NCBI GenBank assembly: GCA_934254835.1
Contig: CAKQMI010000016.1
Coordinates: 1 to 35,397 of the forward strand
Direction of reading: 5' to 3'
Length of the DNA: 35,397 nt
Origin: an uncultured Clostridia bacterium
Lineage (GTDB): Bacteria > Bacillota > Clostridia > Christensenellales > CAG-917
Part shown: piece after piece, positions 33,921 to 35,397 of the stretch
Layout: each line of letters begins with the position of its first letter
How positions within the stretch are numbered: position 1 is the first letter of the stretch
The notes under the pieces: generated by a model
Told to the model about the DNA's origin: nothing
What the model saw: the letters and a program-made list of their open reading frames with translations, nothing else
Database searches by the model: none
Made by a program: the position numbers and the translations under genes

Positions 33921-34032
33921 ACCTATGCAGTATTATTTTGTTGTTTTGGGCGGTTTTCGGCTTGCCTAATCCATTCACAAAAACGCAAGGACAATAAACC
34001 CTCTTTACGCTTAAAACCTGAACGATTTTCAT
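33907..34032 (-). CDS. Possible 41-residue leader ORF upstream of purE
   Basis: An ATG with GGGAGGT nine bases upstream opens a 41-codon frame beginning MKIVQVLSVK and ending RCANF, whose TGA falls in the loop of the leader terminator. A ribosome reaching the stop would cover the 5' arm of the terminator and favour purE expression. The peptide has no recognisable family, signal peptide or amino-acid run that would mark it as a classical attenuator. Against it: the region also looks like a structured RNA, and the binding site sequence could instead be a helix strand (GG..CC pairs follow directly). Treat it as a candidate only. Confidence 0.35.
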   Translation of the reverse strand: MKIVQVLSVKRVYCPCVFVNGLGKPKTAQNNKIILHRCANF

Positions 34033-34191
34033 TGGCGGTTACCTCCCGTCCAAAAGTGTTTTTCGGATATGTCTGCCACGCTCGATACAGCCGTTGTCGG
34101 CGCATATCTTTCGGCAAGATTTGACAAATCCGACCGCTTGTTGCCACCCGACAATAATACTTAATATCGTCGTATCCGTAATGACGAGTGT

Positions 34192-34220
34192 ATTATAGCA
34201 CGAAAAAAATAATATTTCAA
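34192..34220 (-). promoter_or_regulatory. Promoter of the purE leader and purine operon
   Basis: Minus-strand -35 TTGAAA (34215-34220) and -10 TATAAT (34192-34197) with 17-nt spacing; predicted transcription start near 34185. Confidence 0.75.
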
Positions 34221-34363
34221 GTTTTTACACCCCCTCTCCGCCCCTAAAAAAATATTTTTTACCCCGTTTTTTAATCGTCCGTTCCCCAAAAATTCAATGC
34301 TGTATTTTTTGGATATTATAATATTTATAATTTCTTATAATTTATATATTCCATAAGAAAACT

Positions 34364-35142
34364 CGACGAGCGGACAAGAAATTGCACCGCACGGCACACC
34401 ATAAAGCTAGCCCGTATCAAATGGTATGCCAACTGTGAGTAATGCGAACCGTGGTCTTGCTCCGCGTTTTTGACTAAAACCTCGTTACGCTCACGGCTTA
34501 TACAAAAAGTATTAACCCGCTCGCGTGCCTTGTTTTCGTCTAAAAACGCGGGGCAATACTCCTTAGACCAAACCATCGAGATTTTCGATGATTTTTGGAA
34601 AAAACGAACGCAGTTGTACTTTTTGTACTACAAGTGAGTATTTTCAAAAAAGCGCGGAAATATCGGCGTTTTGGCACAGTTCGTATTATTCACGGTTGGC
34701 ATTGCACAACCAACGCTACTACCTTATGGCGTACAACGAAAAGCAATGCGACGTCGCCTTTTACCGCATGGACAAAATAACCGAAATGAAAATTATCGAC
34801 GACGCCCGCACACCTCTTAAATCCATCGACGGCTACAAAAACGGCATCAATTATAAGGAGCTTTCGACAGCGCGTCCGTATATGTACTCGGACAAACCCG
34901 AGCGCATTGTCATCAAAGCACCCGAATGGCTTATCGACGATATCTTCGACTGGTTTGGCACAGAAATCAATGTTAAAAATAACGAAAACGGTGTTTTAAC
35001 TATCGAAATCGTCGCAAGTCCGAATGCAATGCAGTTTTGGGCAATGCAATACGGCACTTACGCCGAGGTTGTCGAACCGCAATCTCTCCGCGAAAAAATC
35101 AAGGAACGCTTAACGAAAATGCAGGAAAATTATTCAAAATAA
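34364..35142 (+). pseudogene. WYL-domain regulator remnant, split by a foldback element
   Basis: After the element, the frame encodes NQRYYLMAYN and YRMDKITEMKI, the WYL sensor domain, then a C-terminal domain with RIVIKAPEWLIDDIFDWFG, MQFWAMQYGTYAEVVEP and LREKIKERLTKM, typical of helix-turn-helix WYL transcription factors. Before the element, codons for DKKLH and KASPYQMV are in place. Joining GTA (34424-34426) to TTG (34702-34704) gives SPYQMVLHNQRYYLMAY, an uninterrupted WYL segment. The N-terminal DNA-binding part is missing; AT-rich sequence and the purE promoter take its place. The frame that opens at 34588 begins inside the element and is not a real start. This was probably a ligand-sensing regulator of about 300 residues that has been lost. 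Confidence 0.8.
34428..34700 (+). mobile_element. Foldback MITE-like element, full copy (C), inside a WYL gene
   Basis: A 273-bp non-coding element with imperfect inverted ends (GCCAACTGTGAG..GAACCGTG against its partner, four transitions) flanked by AT on both sides. A 114-bp internal module (34454-34567) forms its own hairpin from CGCGTTTTTGACTAAAAC (34463-34480) and 34532-34550; outside it lies the core shared with the short copy at 1220-1376. Removing the element plus one AT restores the WYL reading frame, which indicates a 2-bp target duplication. Confidence 0.8.
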
Positions 35143-35204
35143 CCCGCCCTGTTTTGTTCGTTTTCTTTCGAACGCATACAGTTAAAAAATATAAAAACCA
35201 CACC

Positions 35205-35238
35205 AAAACAACGAGCCTTCCCGCCCGTCGTTTTTTGT
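35205..35238 (+). terminator. Possible terminator of the former WYL gene
   Basis: AACGA and TCGTT form a short stem followed by a T-run, about 65 bases after the WYL stop codon. The stem is only five pairs, so this is weak. The rest of 35143-35330 shows no gene. Confidence 0.35.
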
Positions 35239-35330
35239 CGCATTTTGTCAAAGAAATCTCGCCTTACGCTTCCCGAAAAGCACCGCTTTAAGTAATTGAA
35301 AACAAAATCGAAATTATCACGCGATAATCG

Positions 35331-35359
35331 TTGCGAATTTTTCAAAATGGGAATATAAT
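35331..35359 (+). promoter_or_regulatory. Promoter at the right end
   Basis: Plus-strand -35 TTGCGA (35331-35336) and -10 TATAAT (35354-35359) with exactly 17 nt between. It points off the window. An ATG at 35381 preceded by GAGGAA could open a gene of which only a few codons are included, or the region may be a leader. Confidence 0.55.
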
Positions 35360-35397
35360 GCTTTCTCGTTTGAGGAACTGATGATGACGGCGGCAAT

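Larger units (their letters stand above)
33885..34186 (-). ncRNA. Structured purE leader or small RNA, unknown class
   Basis: A transcript of about 300 nt is predicted from a good promoter to an intrinsic terminator directly upstream of purE. Complementary ends AGTATTATT (34153-34161 on the minus strand) and AATAATACT (33929-33937) would close a domain of about 230 nt. Inside, GGGTGG can pair with CCGCCC, GCGGT with ACCGC, and TTGTCGG with CCGACAA, some of these exclusively of each other. I compared it by eye with purine, PRPP (ykkC), ZTP, THF and glycine riboswitches, 6S, SRP RNA, tmRNA and RNase P, and saw no match to their signature sequences. It is either a terminator-type regulatory leader of the purine operon or a stand-alone small RNA. 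Confidence 0.5.

Noticed and set aside
33923..34147. 74-codon minus-strand frame with GTG start in the purE leader
   Set aside because: No binding site precedes the GTG, the frame overlaps the predicted RNA helices and the better-supported 41-codon ORF, and the product resembles nothing I know.
33886..34186. Known riboswitch (purine, PRPP, ZTP, THF, glycine), T-box, tmRNA, SRP RNA or RNase P RNA
   Set aside because: I looked for their conserved core sequences and did not see them; a single GGGTGGCAAC resembling a T-box end lies at the wrong side of the leader. A covariance search is still needed, especially for 6S RNA.
34588..34701. Start of an intact 184-residue protein at 34588
   Set aside because: The first 38 codons are foldback-element sequence; the true gene is a WYL regulator broken by the insertion.
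35130..35396. 88-codon minus-strand frame at the right end
   Set aside because: No binding site, AT-rich shadow of intergenic sequence overlapping a good plus-strand promoter.

Overview
The window looks like chromosomal DNA from an anaerobic Bacillota, most likely an uncultured clostridial lineage. I infer this from the strong AAGGAG-type ribosome binding sites, TTGNNN-N17-TATAAT promoters, the PyrK/PyrD dihydroorotate dehydrogenase pair, a [4Fe-4S]-type PurF, a single-chain clade-II PurL and the split AICAR transformylase / PurO pair. I cannot name a genus. Almost all genes lie on the minus strand, so the window is best read from high to low coordinates.

Right end (33841-35397): a WYL-type regulator gene on the plus strand survives only as a 3' remnant. 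It is split by a 273-bp foldback element whose removal restores the reading frame. Facing it is a good minus-strand promoter that starts a roughly 300-nt structured leader. The leader ends in an intrinsic terminator just before purE and overlaps a 41-codon ORF with a near-perfect Shine-Dalgarno sequence.

Purine operon (33840-22577): purE, purC, purF, purM, purN, purO (IMP cyclohydrolase), a stand-alone AICAR transformylase, purD and purL, packed with overlaps or short gaps and closed by a terminator. Together they cover PRPP to IMP except the PurB step; no purK is seen.

Pyrimidine operon (22430 down to about 10565): its own promoter drives pyrC, carB, pyrK, pyrD, pyrF, pyrE, pyrB, then adenine deaminase and a membrane-anchored GH18-like protein, ending in a terminator. 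A second foldback element fills the pyrC-carB gap. carA is not in the window. PyrB carries a C-terminal extension with the four-cysteine zinc pattern of the PyrI regulatory chain.

Left part: a 1600-residue exonuclease-RecQ-UvrD fusion helicase (5473-10275), an APC-family amino acid permease with a cysteine-rich tail, a small protein of unknown function, a RimK-like ATP-grasp enzyme, and two closely related about 108-residue proteins of unknown function separated by a third, shorter foldback element. The first 610 bases form a palindrome-rich repeat zone with a 122-bp direct repeat and five copies of a motif matching the 3' end of a serine-type tRNA; one copy still carries CCGCCA and a terminator hairpin.

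The items most worth following up are the purE leader, the PyrB zinc tail, the foldback element family, the tRNA-end array and the triple-domain helicase.
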